Shown here: positions 21,181 through 33,770 of the stretch, in pieces
How the letters are laid out: each line of letters starts with the position of its first letter
Numbering within the stretch: the first letter of the stretch is position 1
Origin: Colius striatus
Taxonomy: Eukaryota; Chordata; Aves; Coliiformes; Coliidae
Assembly: GCF_028858725.1 (NCBI RefSeq)
Contig: NC_084773.1
Coordinates: 9,786,350 to 9,850,349 of the forward strand
Direction: 5' to 3'
Length of the DNA stretch: 64,000 nt
The notes under the pieces: generated by a model
What the model was told of the DNA's origin: nothing
Database searches by the model: none
The model's input: only the letters and a program-made list of their open reading frames with translations
Translations under genes and position numbers: made by a program

Positions 21181-23239
21181 CGGCCTGTGCCGCCAAAGAC
21201 ACTGAGGGGCTCGGCCCCGTGTAATCCCAGCCTGGACTTCTGCGGCCCTTAGGTTTATGAGCCATGTTGCAGAGATACAAATGGGTCAGAGGTACACGTT
21301 TGGTGAAACGGCGCTGCAGAAATAATGATCTCATTGCTGCCTTCTATAAATAAATGAAGGTGAAAGGGCACATTTCCTACTCTCAGCCCTCCGGAGGCTG
21401 GATTAAGACCGAGAGCTGGGCTGGCTGATGGACAGAGATCTTTCAAATATTAATAGATCTTCAATTATAACTGCATAGTGACTGGCATCTAAAAGATCAT
21501 GCTGCAAAAGATACCACTGAGGTGTCGTGATACTCGTTACGTCCTGGTTTATGGTCAGTATTGGTTTAGTGGCTGTCGAGGATGCCAAGGAGGAGGCAGT
21601 TTCCAAGGGAAACGGCTTACTAGCACTTTCAGGGATTTTTCTCTCAGCTGTTAGTGGTGTGAGTCAGGGTTTCTGGGAGCTGCACCTCAGCTGCTGAGGC
21701 TCACCAAACCCCCTGTTTCTGCAGTGGGATCTTAAAACTGGTTGATGTTTTTTCTTCCTCAGTTCTTCAAAACAAAAAGTATGGCTAAACGTGCTGCTTG
21801 GCTTTCAGTGATTCAGAGTTTTAAAGTCTATTGTTGGTCAGACACGAGGGGCTGTGAGAGCACAGGCAGCAGCCCTGTTTTTTTGCAACCCCGTCCCAAT
21901 CAGCACGGCCTGATACAACCTTTGCACTTGATTTTGGCATATCTGGGCAGTAAGAGCAAGCATGTGACTCCTGTCTTGTAACCCCTTCCATGGGGTTACC
22001 TAGCACATTAGCTGCTGTTCTGCACTGCCCGGCTGAGCGCCTCTCCTCTGTCTTGTGAAGTTTTGTGTCAAGGCCCCCAGTGTGGCTCCCCTGGGCTCCT
22101 CTCCTCCCTCAGCTCTCGCCCCATCAGCAAGGCTGGCCCTGCTAGAGATGCTGATCCTGGTGAAGAGCCTCCCGTCTCCCTGGGTAACAAGCTGAGTTGC
22201 TTTCACATTGGTTGGATTGCATGTTCTTTTATCGAGCTAAATGCAGGTTTTTTGATCCCACACCCTGGGGTGTGCTGCTGCTGCTGCACCTTACATGGGG
22301 CTTGGAAACAATCAATATACACACCTGAGTTGCACTGTTGGGTTTTCTCCACACTTGCTGGTGTGACCCACTGAGCTTGAAAGAGAAAAAAATATTAATG
22401 TGGATTCAAAGCTTGCTCACAGTAATTTGTTGACCCATTGGCTGATGGCTCTGGGGACTGTCACCAACATGCTTAGACCGCTCCTGCCTCTTGGCCTCTT
22501 CGTTTGCTGGTGATGAGGCCTCAGCTTGCATTAGGCACAGGAGAGGAAGGAGACAAGTGGAGCCTCTTGTCCTGGGGCTGTGGCATTCTCTGGGAGGTTG
22601 TTTGGGGTGTCCTTCCCAGTGGGATGTGAGGGCTGCAGTGGTCAGTGCCTATGGCTCAGCTGCCGGTGGGAGCCAGTGCTGGCACTTTGGCACCCTGTGC
22701 CTGGCTGGGTGTGCAGGCTGCTGGGCCGCTTCACTCTGTGCTCACACAGCATTTCTCAGACTTGCCTAATTGATGTCTGTGAGTTAATTTATGAGGTACT
22801 TGGAGATCCTTCCAAGAAGCAGTAGCAATGCTGGGGGCCGTTTGCTGTGACTTTTGGTCACAGGGCACCTCAAAGTGATGGATGAGCTGTGGTCTGAAGA
22901 ATTATGACTGCTACCAGGAGGCTTGCTTTTATCTTTAAGCCCACAATGTCTCTCCAGCAAAAGGCTATGATGGGGCCTAGGGCAATGCTGTCAGCTCCAG
23001 CTCCCGTCCCTGGTACTGGGGCAGCAGGGAGGGTGGTCACCAGCTGGCCAAAGCACCATCACAGGGGGCTGGCACCGTGAGTGCGCCTGCGTGGCTTTGG
23101 GGGCCCAGAGTGCCCGCATTGCTGCTGGGCTCAGGGAGGGTTTTATGGGGCCGGAGGTGCTGAGGACCAGGGTGCTGGTGGCTGTCCCCGATCACAGAGC
23201 TGGGCCTGCCTGTGTTTTCCCTCCCATCGCCCCCATCAT

Positions 23240-23760
23240 GGGTTGCCATGGAAATCCGTGGCGATGCTCTTGCCCACGCAGAAGGAGGCTCGGCCTGGCC
23301 GCGGGGCTTCCCGGGCATCCTTCCCCTCCCTCCCCGGGCACCCACGGCTGGGGGGCCGCGGGCAGGGCTTGCCGCCTGCGCATGGCCAGCACTGGGCACC
23401 CTGGCTCTATGCGGCGAGCGGCGGCTGCCACGGCCCCGCCAAAACGCCCCGGGCCCCCGGCTGCTGCCGGCCCAGCCTCCGAAACGCCCCGGGCCCCCGG
23501 CTGCTGCCGGCCCAGCCTCCGAAACGCCGCGGGCCCCCGGCTGCTGCCAGCCCCGCAGGGCCGGACTTGGGGACTCGCTGGCTCAAGGCAGCCCCCGGCG
23601 CTCCTGGAGGAGCGGCTCCGGTGCTCCCGCTGAGCCTTCAGCGTCAGTTTCCTCGGTCAAAAGCCGCCGGCGAGTTCAGGCCAGTGTTTTCGTGCCTCTG
23701 CGGGGACTTCGTGCGTTGGCACAGGGTAGGCTGGCGGCGTGGGGGAGGACCGAGAGCACC
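23240..23760. promoter_or_regulatory. Second CpG-rich block, possible alternative promoter
   Basis: GC- and CpG-rich sequence 2.1 kb upstream of the ABHD6 start-codon exon. It contains a 40-bp GC-rich tandem repeat. Overlapping frames of 180-231 codons run through it, but they are typical of GC-rich DNA and match no protein I know. It could be an alternative ABHD6 promoter or simply a GC-rich island. Confidence 0.35.
23442..23555. repeat. 40-bp GC-rich tandem repeat, 2.8 units
   Basis: Units begin at 23442, 23482 and 23522, each starting AAACGCC and containing GGGCCCCCGGCTGCTGCC. The first two units are identical and the third is diverged and truncated. Near-identity suggests recent expansion or gene-conversion-like homogenisation. 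Confidence 0.92.
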
Positions 23761-25903
23761 GGAAAGTTGCGTTTAAGGCGAAGAGGAAGGGGATGGCAAT
23801 CAGCTTCGCTGGTGTTGTTTTAATAGCTGTAATCACCCCAAGCGCACCCATGAGCCCCTGGCGTCATCTCTCCCTGCCGTGATGGCAGCGTGCACTTTGC
23901 TCCTTCTCGGCACAAGTGCCTTCGTTTATCTTTGTAGTACAAAGGGCTGTATTAACATAAGCAGGGGAAAGGTTGGTCAGAAGGCAAAGAAAGCATCATA
24001 AAGAGAAGCTGGTGGCTTAAATAACACAAACTCGCCATCGCACCAGGCTCCGGAGTCTGAAAGGAAGAGAAAAAGCAGGAGTGGGATTTTAACCTTTTAT
24101 TCTTTCCCTCTTCTGTCAGTGTTTTCAGCCACCGCCACTACCCACAGTGAGTGGTTCCTGTGCCGAGAGGAGGAGGGGATCTCTGCAAAGTAAGCTGTGC
24201 TTTTCAAAGGCTTTCTCTTTCTTGTTTTGCTTTCCAAGAGCAGCAGAGGTGGAGGTGGTGACCCCGCACCGGGGGCTCAGGGGTTCCCATGGTCTCATGC
24301 TTTCCCTGTGCTTTCTCCTAGCTGCAGCCTTCCCTCGTTAGGGATTGCTGATGGGAATGATGAGGTTTTCTGTGCTTAATTTCCTCCCTGTTTTAGTGGC
24401 ATAGAGAAAGGCAGCAAGTGGTCATAGGTGGGCTGTGCAGCCCCGATCTCACCTAGGAGGTTTATTTGTTGCACAAAGTGTTACCTCAGCCCTGCAGAGA
24501 TCAAAGATCTTTCCACAAAATGTTAATTAAACGAATAACGGCGTGTTGTTGAGGCTTGAAGAAGGAAATGAAGTTTAGCTTTGTTAAGGAGGTGCCTGGG
24601 AGAAATATTCACAGTATTTCTTCAGTTTCAGTTGTTCTTATTTTCCCTGGGGGAAGAGGGAAAACCCAGCCATTGTTTCTGAGGTTCTGTAAACCATTTT
24701 CCTTGGTCATGTGCAATATGGGGGTGTTGATGTGATCCAATGTGACAGTGTTGGAGGGGGAGAGGATGTGACTGGCAATTCTGTTCTTGCTTCCCGGCAT
24801 AACATACAAATGCTGCCCACTGCCGTGAGTCTTGCAGGAAGCAGAAATAAATGTGCCTGGTCTGTCATGGAGAAGTGTGGAGGTGAGGATGTGGGGGTAT
24901 GGCTGGTGGGAGAGCAGGCACTGAGGAGGTTTCGTTTTACAATTGTGTGACAAAAGACTTAGTGCTGAGGAAAGGGCGAGACATAAGTTGGTTAGCAGGG
25001 GGAATTAGAGGAGATGTGTGTGCAACAGGGTTTAATCCCTTAATAAGAAAAATATATCCCAGCTGTCTGTGGTGGGGCGAGTTCAGGGACGTGCATGATG
25101 TTGCATGAGAGCTTGTCCTTGTGCCCTGCGTTCTCTGGCTGCTGCCCCTGAGATTTGTCTCAAGGATGCTTGAGAGCTGGGATGGGGACCTATGACAACA
25201 GCAAGTGCAAAACGCCCATGGGGGCAAGAGCAAGGACATGGGGCAGGGATGAATTTGTGTTAGATAAGGGCTTGTCACCAAAGAACGTCCTGCCAGGTTG
25301 TTTCCTTCAGTTCCCGAGCCCATTAATAGGCTCTGCTCCCTTGATTAATTGCTGCCTGTGCAGAGCAGTAATGAGAGCCGGGCTCAAGCCATCAATTCTA
25401 GGTCAGTGGTTTTGTGCTGGGGATTTGGAATCTGACATGGGGGGGAGAGCCAGAGCTAAACACCTTACTCCAAAAAGCAGCATGGAGCCAGCATTAAGGC
25501 AGTCCTGCCTGCACCCATCAGGGGAAAGGCTGCCTGCACCCAACAGAGCAGGGCAGGGCTTCCCTGTCTGCAAAGTGTCCCAAAGGCCACAACACACACC
25601 ATCGCCCCAGATGTGGTCTGTGCCTGCTAAGGAGGCTCATGGACTTTTTGAAATGTGCTCTCTTGAGCGGATAACATTGCAATAATGATATCCATTAAAG
25701 AGCCAGAAGAAATAATTGAGTTTTCAACCTGAAAGAGATTTTGCTGTGCTCTTGAGTGGTTTCTGTTGCCTCTTGCAGAGCCTCTTTCCACTCTCGCTGG
25801 CAGCAGAGATCCCATCTAACATCAACTTGTCATTGTTTCTGGTGTTTTAACTTCTGATCCTTCCTTAAATGTGGGCAGGTGAGGCTGTGCAGTGAAGAGC
25901 AGC

Positions 25904-26022
25904 ATGGACCCAGATGTGCTGAACATGTTTGTCATCGCCAGCGGCACCCTGGCCATCCCCATCCTGGCGTTTGTGGCCTCTTTCCTCCTCTGGCCCTCAG
26001 CGCTCATCCGCATCTACTACTG
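25904..26022 (+). CDS. ABHD6: ABHD6 coding exon 1 (membrane anchor)
   Basis: Residues 1-39 (MDPDVLNMFVIASGTLAIPI onward): almost the whole transmembrane helix. The exon extends upstream as 5' UTR, with an acceptor at either GGGCAG (ending 25878) or GTGCAG (ending 25892). The donor is GTGAGT. Confidence 0.96.
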
Positions 26023-29000
26023 GTGAGTTCATTAGCCCGGCTGCTGTCATTGTAGCCTGGGGTGGAATTGCTGCTGGTCTCCACCAGGTAGGTCCCTCTG
26101 CCCTGGGACACACACAGGGGCACAAATAGCCAGCCTGTGGGCAGCAAGGCAGCAGGGACAGAGGTGGGTGTTCCTGCCCATGATGGCCATAGGAGCAGGT
26201 GAGTTCTTTCACAGACATACCAGCTGTATGTGTAGCTCTAAGTGTCTCTAAGAGAAGAAAATAGCAACTTCTTACTACTTTTTTTGCTGCTGAGGCTTAT
26301 GTCTCTCGGCAGCCTCAGCTGGGCTTTGGGATGCCTCTGAGCGTTTCTGGTTGATGCATCTTGTCCTTTCCAATACCGGAGGCAAGAACTGCATTCTTCT
26401 GCCCTTGCCTGTCCCTGGCAACCTGTGCTGAGCAGCATGGGGTCAGCTTTCCCATCGGGGTTTGCTGCGGGGGAACGCCAGGGTGAGGCTGCCTGCAGGA
26501 GCTGGGCAGTGACCCGTGGGCACGCTGCCCTCACATGCTGCTGTCAGATGGTGGCTTCCACAGTTTTGGCTGATGAGGTGTTCCCAAGTCGAAGGGACCT
26601 GCTGTGAGAGGAGGACGTTAGCCCAGCCCAGCACTCAGGCACAGCAGTGTGATGAAGCCTGTTTCTACTGGCACAGCTGTTGGCAACCTTCTCATCAAAG
26701 CGTCTGGGGGCTGAGGGAGGATGGGATCAAAATCCCTGCCACAGGATAGGCACGAGGGACAATTTCTTCTTGTTGTGCAGTGTGTGGGGACCTGCAAGGC
26801 CAAACATTGCTCTGCAAAGGAGAGCAGGCAATGTGACAGCCTCATGCCCTGGGGGTGTCCAGGCTGCTGCCCAGGGCAGGTCCAGATGCTGCAGGGTTTG
26901 TCGGTCAAAGGTGGGTTTTCTTGATTTGGACATACAAGTGATGGTGGAAGCTGGGGAGGACCATGATGGGTCCGGGTTCAGAGGAGGATTGCTGGAGAAG
27001 CACTGCTGCACCAGAGCAGAGTGAGTGGGGTTAGGGCAAAGCCTTCAGAGGGCCATGGGAAGAGGTGGTAGGACAGGTGAAAGTGGCACAAGGGGCTGAT
27101 GCCAGGAGCTTTGAGTAGCCAAGTTGGAAGGAGAGAACACCCTACTGCCTTGCCCTTTGGGGTTGCAAATTTGAAGTTGAGTGAACATGCACCATGAGTA
27201 GGTCGGTCGATGTCTGGCTGATGGAGGGAGCGTGTGAGCAGAGGCTAGCAAGGCTGTTTTCTTTGGAAGGGTAAGAGCCTCCATCTCTCTCTCTTTCTGA
27301 TTTTCTGGCAGCACTGGCATTTTGCAGGAGTAACTGTGAAGCTAAGTCTGAGACAGCGGGGGAGTAGAGTGGGTTTGCCCTTTACTCTTCCTTTCCCATT
27401 TGCCTCCTTTTGAGTCAGCTTTTTAGGGGCTGCAATCATTGTTTCCCCATAGGCAGGGACAAGACACCACATCATGCTGTCCTCCCGTTCCAGCCCATGG
27501 ACTGCTCCCAGGAGGTCCCTGAGAGGTCCCTGGGGACACTTCTCCCTTCTCCCACCATTTGCTGCCCTCCTCAGCGCTGCTCTGCGTGTCCTCATCCAGC
27601 ATGGCCAAGGGTCACACTGGGCCCCAGTTACCCATGGCCTCGCTCCCTCTCCTGCTGCTAATGCTGCTCCTTGGCGAGCGTGACATCCGGGGCTGCCCCG
27701 CTGACCCCTCTGCCCGCGCTGCCCGCTCTGCCGGCTCTGCCACAGGGGTTAATCAGTTTAGCCACTGCCACTAAGCGCGTTAACACCTTGTGAGGGATCA
27801 GTTCAGCTTTACGCAGATTATTTTGCCTTCTGTTGAATTGATCCATCAGGATCAGTTGCTAAAAATGTTATCATCTTGCCCATCAGTAGTTTACACCGGT
27901 GCCTTTGAGGCGAGGACTCTTAAGACACTTATTCAGGGAGAAATTCACCTCTCCTTGTAGGACCAGCACAGAGCCGAGATGCTGATTAAGTCCCACTAAC
28001 TCCCTCTAAAAAGGGATTATGCTAAAAGAGGATTGCACTATGCATAAGCTTTGAGTGGGCAGAGAGCTAGGACAGCCCAGCAGCGCTGGTGACCTTGCTT
28101 TTGTGTCTGAAATAAATTCTGATATCGTGTATAAAAGTATTTGCTGGTGTCTTGGCCATGAGGAGTAGCTGGGTACTTGTCCTGATGAGGGTTACATCTG
28201 AGCATGGGGCCAATGCAGAAAAAGCAAGGCTGCCTTGGACTGCACGTACACATCATGTGTCCAAAGTGTCACTGGTAATCTCTGTCCAGGTTCCCTCCGG
28301 CCGGCAGTTTCACTACATCCTCTTTGAGCAAGCTGCAAGCGTGTGCTGGCAGGAGCTGCCTGCCTCTGCTTTCAGAGGAACAGCCCAGGTTTCCCTGGGG
28401 TTAGCCCAGTATCTTCTGGGGTGTTAGACCCTGTGTTAAGGATGGTCCCCTCCTGTCCTTTGCATGTGTATAAATACACTTTTTAAGATGACCTAGTTGG
28501 TAACTGGGGTTGGGAACTGGGTTTCTGTGATACAGCAGGAGTGACATGTTTTTGCTAGTATCTGATGTGCTGGTCTGTGAGGTGAGGTGATGTGATGTGG
28601 GGCCATTGCTGCAGGGCTGTGCCCAAATAAACCCACAACAAATCCACCTTACCCACCTAGAACCTCACTCAGCCTGCCCATCCTGCTTGCTGCCGTGCTG
28701 TGCGTGCTGCCTGTCTCACTTGAGCCTCTCTCCTCATACCAGCCTTTGGGTGCTTTCAGTTTTAGGATTGTTAATTTGCCCCATTTCTATTCTCTTGAGG
28801 GAGTCATGCAAAGCAGTTATTTTGTGAGTTTTTGAAGCTTTTACTGAACGAAGTGTCTCCACAAGCCATCTGCAGTGCAGCCATGAACAGCCAGTGGCTG
28901 GTACTACACCCGTAAGGGATCCCACGTAAGCACAGGGTCTGGCCCAGGGATCAGATGCTCAGCAGTAGTCCCTGTTAAAGCCACGGCAGCACCGGTGTGA

Positions 29001-32000
29001 GCTCAGCCTCACTGGCCTTGGCAAACTCACACATCTGCGGCTGAGTTTGGACTTGTCACCTGTCTCACATTGCCACAGAGCCCTTCTCTTACCTCACTGA
29101 CTGGTATTGTTTTCTCCTTGTTTCCAGGTACTGGCGCCGAGCCCTGGGTATGCAGGTCAGATACGCCAACTACGATGATTATCAGTTTTGCTATTCCTAT
29201 AGAGGGAGACCTGGATACCGGCCGTCCATCCTGATGTTACACGGGTTCTCAGCCCACAAAGACATGTGGCTGTCCATAGTCAAGGTGGGACTCCTTTTCC
29301 ATCATGTTGCTGCTTTGGGAGGGTTGATAGTCCTGTGCTTGAGGGCAGTGTGAGGACCCAACAGTTACATGCATGGCATGTGACGATCACTGAAACATGC
29401 TTATCTCCATATTCGTTGTTTGTTGGATCCCTTTCACCCCCATGACATGCAGAGATGCGGGGGAAGAGCAGTATGTAGCTGCCTCCTCCACAGGAAGTGA
29501 GTCTTGCCCATGGTTTCTCATTGTGCCATCCCTGGTACGTGAGCTGATGTTATCTGCTGCACAAATAACCAGGGGCTGCTAGGAGGAGAGTGATTCCTCT
29601 ACTCCCACCCATGGTCACCAGTTTCCATCCCTGGGCTTTGCAGTGCTTCCCCTGTGCTGTAACCACCCCTGGTTTGTTTCTGCAGTTCCTGCCAAAGAAC
29701 CTGCACTTGGTGTGTGTTGACATGCCCGGGCACGAGGGCACAACTCGCTCAGACTTGGATGATTACTCCATTAGTGGGCAAGCAAAGAGAATACATCAGG
29801 TAAAGCCCCGATGCAGAGAGATGCGGGGATATAAGGGATATGGGGACGTAAGGGGTACTAAGCCTCATGAGCCCTGCCTCGTGCAGCCCCACACGCTCCC
29901 TTCCCAGGCAGCCAGAGACACTGGCCTCAAGCTTTTGAGTTGGATTTCTCTAATGACCCCACGCTGTTGCTTCCTCTCCCCTAACAACGCTTCTTCTGCT
30001 CCTCTGCCAGTTCGTGGAGTGCATCAGGCTGAACAGAAGGCCCTTTCATCTGGTTGGCACTTCCATGGGGGGGAACGTTGCCGGCGTCTATGCTGCTCAG
30101 TACCCAGAAGACATTTGCAGCCTGACCCTCATCTGTCCCGCAGGTGGGCAGTGCAGGGGAGGCGAGACGGAGAGGGCAAGCAGAGCAGTGCTGGAGGCAA
30201 AACAGGCTTTTAGTGCAGAGTGTTTTGAAACACTTTGTATGTAGGGTCTGAAAATCTCTGGCAGAGTGCCCTTCCAGGGCATGGGAGGAAATCACAGCCT
30301 TGTCCTGGCTGCGATTCTCTGAGGCTTTGGAGTCTGCCCCGCTGTGCCATGGCTGAGCTGGGACTAGGGAAAATGGGACAAGTCCTGCTCTGGAGGAAAA
30401 TGTGCTTCCCCTCGGGGTGGCTGCCACTTTACATGTCCTGTCCATAGCCTCTCTGTCTGGAGAGGGAAACCAGGCAGCAATAACAAAAGCCTCTCTAGTC
30501 TGGTTGCCTGCTAGCCCTGGCATGCCCAAGGGCTCTGGGAGACGGCAGGCTCACTCCTTCCACCTTGGGATACCTCAAGTGGGAAAAGGGCTTTGGGGCT
30601 GGGCACAGGTCAGCAGAGTATTCCCATGCTCATGCAGAACCCCTCACTCCTCCATCCCCACTGGCCCCTTGACTGAGGGGCTCAGGGGAGCTTGGGCATG
30701 ATGTTCTTCACAGCAGGGGATCGGCAGGGAGCTTTCTCTGACAAGGAGAGCTTTGCTGCACCCTGGTTGTTATGGCAGCTGCTTTCTCCTCCCACGCAAG
30801 GAAAGCGGCTCCAGATAAGAAACAAGTAATGAAGCAAAGCACAAGGTTACCTAGCTACCAGGCTCTGGGGGCAGCAAGGGCCCCCCTCTGCTCTGGGAGG
30901 TGTGTTGGCTGACTCTCCAGGTGTTTCTGGATGTGAAACCTCCGTGGGAGCTGCAGAGAGGTTTGGGATTAAGCTGCTGGGGGATTCTTCCTCATCATGC
31001 TGCACAAGGATGGGACTTCTGACCTCTTCTGCCTGATGCTTTGCAGGCTGGGCATGGGTATTAGGATTTGTATTTGCTGCCCACATGCAAATAAACGCTG
31101 TAGTTTCTGCCAAAGTAGGAATCCACCTTGTGCTGTGTCAGCTGTCAGGGCTCGGTGGCGTCACAGCCTGGCGCAGGAGCTATGCCAGGGTGCCTCTGGC
31201 TCCTTAGGAAGGTTGTTGGATGTACAGATTTTATTCTCCCCCTCAGTTTTAAGATGAGAGGATTTTAATGATTGAGCAAGGAAGGCCAGAGAGAGTGATG
31301 ATGGAGGTCAGTACAGTGGTGCTCTGTCGCTGGGGCTGTTGAGATCTCCTTTTGACCTGTGCCCACCTTCTCATTTGACCCAGGCCTGCCAAGTACCACC
31401 GACAGCAAGTTCATTAAGCAGCTGCGGGAGCTGAAGGAGTCTGAACGCATCGACAGGATCCCTCTAATCCCCTCGACGCCCGAGGAGATGGCGGATATGC
31501 TGAAGCTTTGCTCCTACGTTCGCTTCAAGGTGCCACAGCAGGTGAGGAGCCCGGGCTGGCTGTGGTGGCTGGGAAAGGGGGGCTCAGAGAAGGGGAGGCA
31601 AATTTCTTTCCTCCTGACCTGAACGGTGGCAGCTGAGGCAGTGCCTGGAGTGGAGCTGGCAATGTCATTCCCCCCATCCCCCATGCAGAACACCCCCAGC
31701 TCTGCTCCCAGCAGCTTTCCAGCACTTTCCTTTCAAACCCACTTTTGCCACTGCCCTCCATCAGTGCTCGCTGAAATTCCTCGTCCAGGGAGGTCTTTGT
31801 CAGCGGCCTTTTTAGTAAATATGACTGGCAGGAAGCATTCAGTAGCTAACTAAAGCAGCTGTTGTCAGGCCTGGAGGGGGATTGTTTACTGCTTTTTAAG
31901 TAAAAAGGAATGGAAATGTTAATTGTTTTGTTGTCAGGCGAGAGGAACTTGTGGAGGGGGCTGATGATTAAGCTGGTTTTCCTTAGGAAGTCTGGGATGA

Positions 32001-33770
32001 GTAGATTGGAGACTCAGAAAAAAAATGTAAGGTAGCTGCCAACACCTTTTTTGGGTTTTTTTTGGCAAAAGGAGAAAAGAAGGAAGAAAAGCAGAGTCAT
32101 GGCTGAGGTGGCCTGCTGGCTGTGCATGGCTGGCCTGGGGGAGAAATTTGGGTTTACATCATAAAAGGCAAAAATAGTTGTCCTTGAAATACATGTTGAA
32201 ATACGTGTTACTCAAGCGGGGTTGTGATGGCCAGACTTGCTTGGGAAGGAACTCAGGAAGAAGCTCTCCCCAGGGTCAGGCTGTTCAGGACAAGTTGCCC
32301 CAGCAGCTCTTCTCTGCTCTCCCTGCAGATCCTCCAGGGCCTCGTCGATGTTCGCATCCCACACAATGATTTTTACCGGAAACGTAAGTGTATGGTGGCA
32401 GCCCCTTTCACCAGCCTTTCTGGCAGCCCAGGGTGTGGGGATAGGCTGTCCCTGGCCCTCACAGCCCTTGCATGCCCCCCAGCCCCAGCATCCCCTGTTG
32501 CCATGCTGAAGGTGGGAGGGGGCAACATCATTAAGAGAGTTGGGGATGCATCTTAGCTGCTGGTAATGATGCACCTCCCCACGGGCAATGGGGTCACTGT
32601 GTACCCCTCACCCTCCTACTGATACCCACAAGGAGATGGGCTTGGAGGAAGGTCTCTCCACAGTGGAGCCTCTGGCAGTGCAAGGACAACCCACTGGGGC
32701 CCTGCCCATCAGCTCTGAGAGGGGACACTGGCAAGGCTGGCCCACAAGGACCCTGGCGAGAAGGGAGGGCAAATCATCCACCTTGTAGGACTGACTCTCC
32801 TCTTGCCTTTACCAGTGTTTTTAGAAATTGTGGATGAAAAGTCCAGGCACTCTCTCCATGAGAACATGAACAAGATCAAAGCGCCAACACAGGTCATCTG
32901 GGGAAAGCAGGACCAGGTACACGGCCCCCTCAGCTCCCCCACAGCACTGCAGCTCCGTCTCTGCTGCATCCACCCACGAGGGCATGGCAGGGCTGTGCTG
33001 CCTGCTGCTCTGTGGCCAGTTGGCATGCCTGTGGCCTCGTCCCTGGGGCGTTTGGACACAGGGGCTCAGGATGCTGGGCAGAAAGTGCACAGCCAGCATG
33101 AGGGCAGAGATGGGGCTGAGGAGGGCGAGGGGGCAGGTGGGGACAGGTGCCAGTGCCACAGCAGGCTGGCCTGGGAAGAGGAGTAAGTGCCAGCAAAGAG
33201 AGTTGTCCTGGCAACTGGGGAGAGATGCGCTGTTGGTGGGTAGTGGCAAGGCAAAGGCAGAGCTTCGTAGGGCTGGTTGCTGAGGGAGGAGTGGGAGGGG
33301 GAAGAAGGCAAGCTGCAGGCATGCAAAGGGCTCTAAATGCAAAGGTACAAGCATTTGCTTGCAATGAGCCAGCAGCTCCAAGAGTTCCCTCTTGCATGTG
33401 GAGACTGGCACCACACAGCCTCCCTGCCCTGACCCCAGGCACAGGTGCCACGGGATGAGACTGGCACTGCGAGGACCATGTCCACATCCTAGCTCAGCAT
33501 TGGACTTGCAAGGGCAGCTCCAATGGGGTTTCTACAGTGTCCAGCAGAACCTCTGCCCGTGGGAGTGACTGTTCTCTCCCTCCCCCTGTCCTCCAGGTGC
33601 TGGATGTTTCTGGCGCCAGCGTTTTGGCGAGCGCCATCCCCGAGTGCCACGTGTACATCCTGGAGAACTGCGGGCACTCGGTGGTGGTGGAGCGGCCGCG
33701 CAAGACGGCCAACCTCATCCTGGAGTTCCTGGCGCTGCTGCACAGCATGGACAGCAAGAAGCAGGCGTGA
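25904..33770 (+). CDS. ABHD6: ABHD6, monoacylglycerol lipase (8 coding exons)
   Basis: Integral membrane serine hydrolase of the alpha/beta-hydrolase fold. The family hydrolyses 2-arachidonoylglycerol, other monoacylglycerols and lysophospholipids on the cytosolic face of membranes. Exons are 25904-26022, 29128-29284, 29686-29799, 30011-30143, 31384-31541, 32329-32383, 32816-32916 and 33597-33770. They join in frame to 336 aa; the human protein has 337. Residues about 8-30 form the single N-terminal membrane anchor. The oxyanion-hole motif is LHGFSAHKDMW, with HG at 78-79. The nucleophile elbow is GTSMG with Ser148; Asp278 (WGKQDQ) and His306 (NCGHSVV) complete the triad. All fall at the same residue numbers as in human. 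The start ATG lies in a favourable context (CAGCATGG) at the head of the anchor. Introns 1-2 are the longest. The next gene downstream is expected to be RPP14 by synteny. Confidence 0.98.
26023..29127 (+). other. ABHD6: ABHD6 intron after the anchor exon
   Basis: A 3.1-kb intron with no recognised exon, RNA gene or transposable element. About 27750-27960 is AT-richer than its surroundings (GTTAATCAG, TTTACACCGG) and may be a conserved non-coding element. The remaining introns of the gene (29285-29685, 29800-30010, 30144-31383, 31542-32328, 32384-32815, 32917-33596) showed nothing beyond splice signals. Confidence 0.75.
29128..29284 (+). CDS. ABHD6: ABHD6 coding exon 2
   Basis: Residues 40-92, from the end of the anchor (WYWRRALGMQVRY) through the first beta strands to the oxyanion-hole HGFSAHKDMW. 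The acceptor is TTTCCAG and the donor GTGGGA. Confidence 0.97.
29686..29799 (+). CDS. ABHD6: ABHD6 coding exon 3
   Basis: Residues 93-130 (FLPKNLHLVCVDMPGHEGTT and onward), the strand and loop before the nucleophile. It spans exactly 38 codons, with acceptor TTTCTGCAG and donor GTAAAG. Confidence 0.97.
30011..30143 (+). CDS. ABHD6: ABHD6 coding exon 4 (nucleophile elbow)
   Basis: Residues 131-174. It contains FHLVGTSMGGNVAGVYAA with catalytic Ser148. The human enzyme has Gln where this one has Asn151, a conservative change beside the active site. The acceptor is CTGCCAG and the donor GTGGGC. Confidence 0.97.
31384..31541 (+). CDS. ABHD6: ABHD6 coding exon 5 (lid region)
   Basis: Residues 175-227, the cap/lid part (KQLRELKESERIDRIPLIPS, TPEEMADMLKLCSYVRFKVP). 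The acceptor is GACCCAG and the donor GTGAGG. Confidence 0.97.
32329..32383 (+). CDS. ABHD6: ABHD6 coding exon 6
   Basis: A short exon for residues 228-245 (ILQGLVDVRIPHNDFYRK), nearly identical to the human protein. The acceptor is CCCTGCAG and the donor is the consensus GTAAGT. Confidence 0.96.
32816..32916 (+). CDS. ABHD6: ABHD6 coding exon 7 (catalytic Asp)
   Basis: Residues 246-279, ending in VIWGKQDQ with catalytic Asp278. The acceptor is TTTACCAG and the donor GTACAC. Confidence 0.97.
33597..33770 (+). CDS. ABHD6: ABHD6 coding exon 8 with stop (catalytic His)
   Basis: Residues 280-336, with NCGHSVVVERPRKTA carrying His306. The end of the protein (MDSKKQA) diverges from the human tail. 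The acceptor CTCCAG follows a long pyrimidine tract. This exon is markedly GC-richer at third positions than the other ABHD6 exons. Confidence 0.97.
   Translation: MLDVSGASVLASAIPECHVYILENCGHSVVVERPRKTANLILEFLALLHSMDSKKQA

Noticed and set aside
20786-21334. 182-codon minus-strand frame antisense to the ABHD6 promoter region
   Set aside because: Arg/Pro/Ser-rich translation of CpG DNA and a frame opened by a non-ATG codon; no supporting signal.
23081-23776. Overlapping 180-231 codon frames
   Set aside because: GC-rich artefacts that run through the 40-bp tandem repeat, whose period is not a multiple of three.
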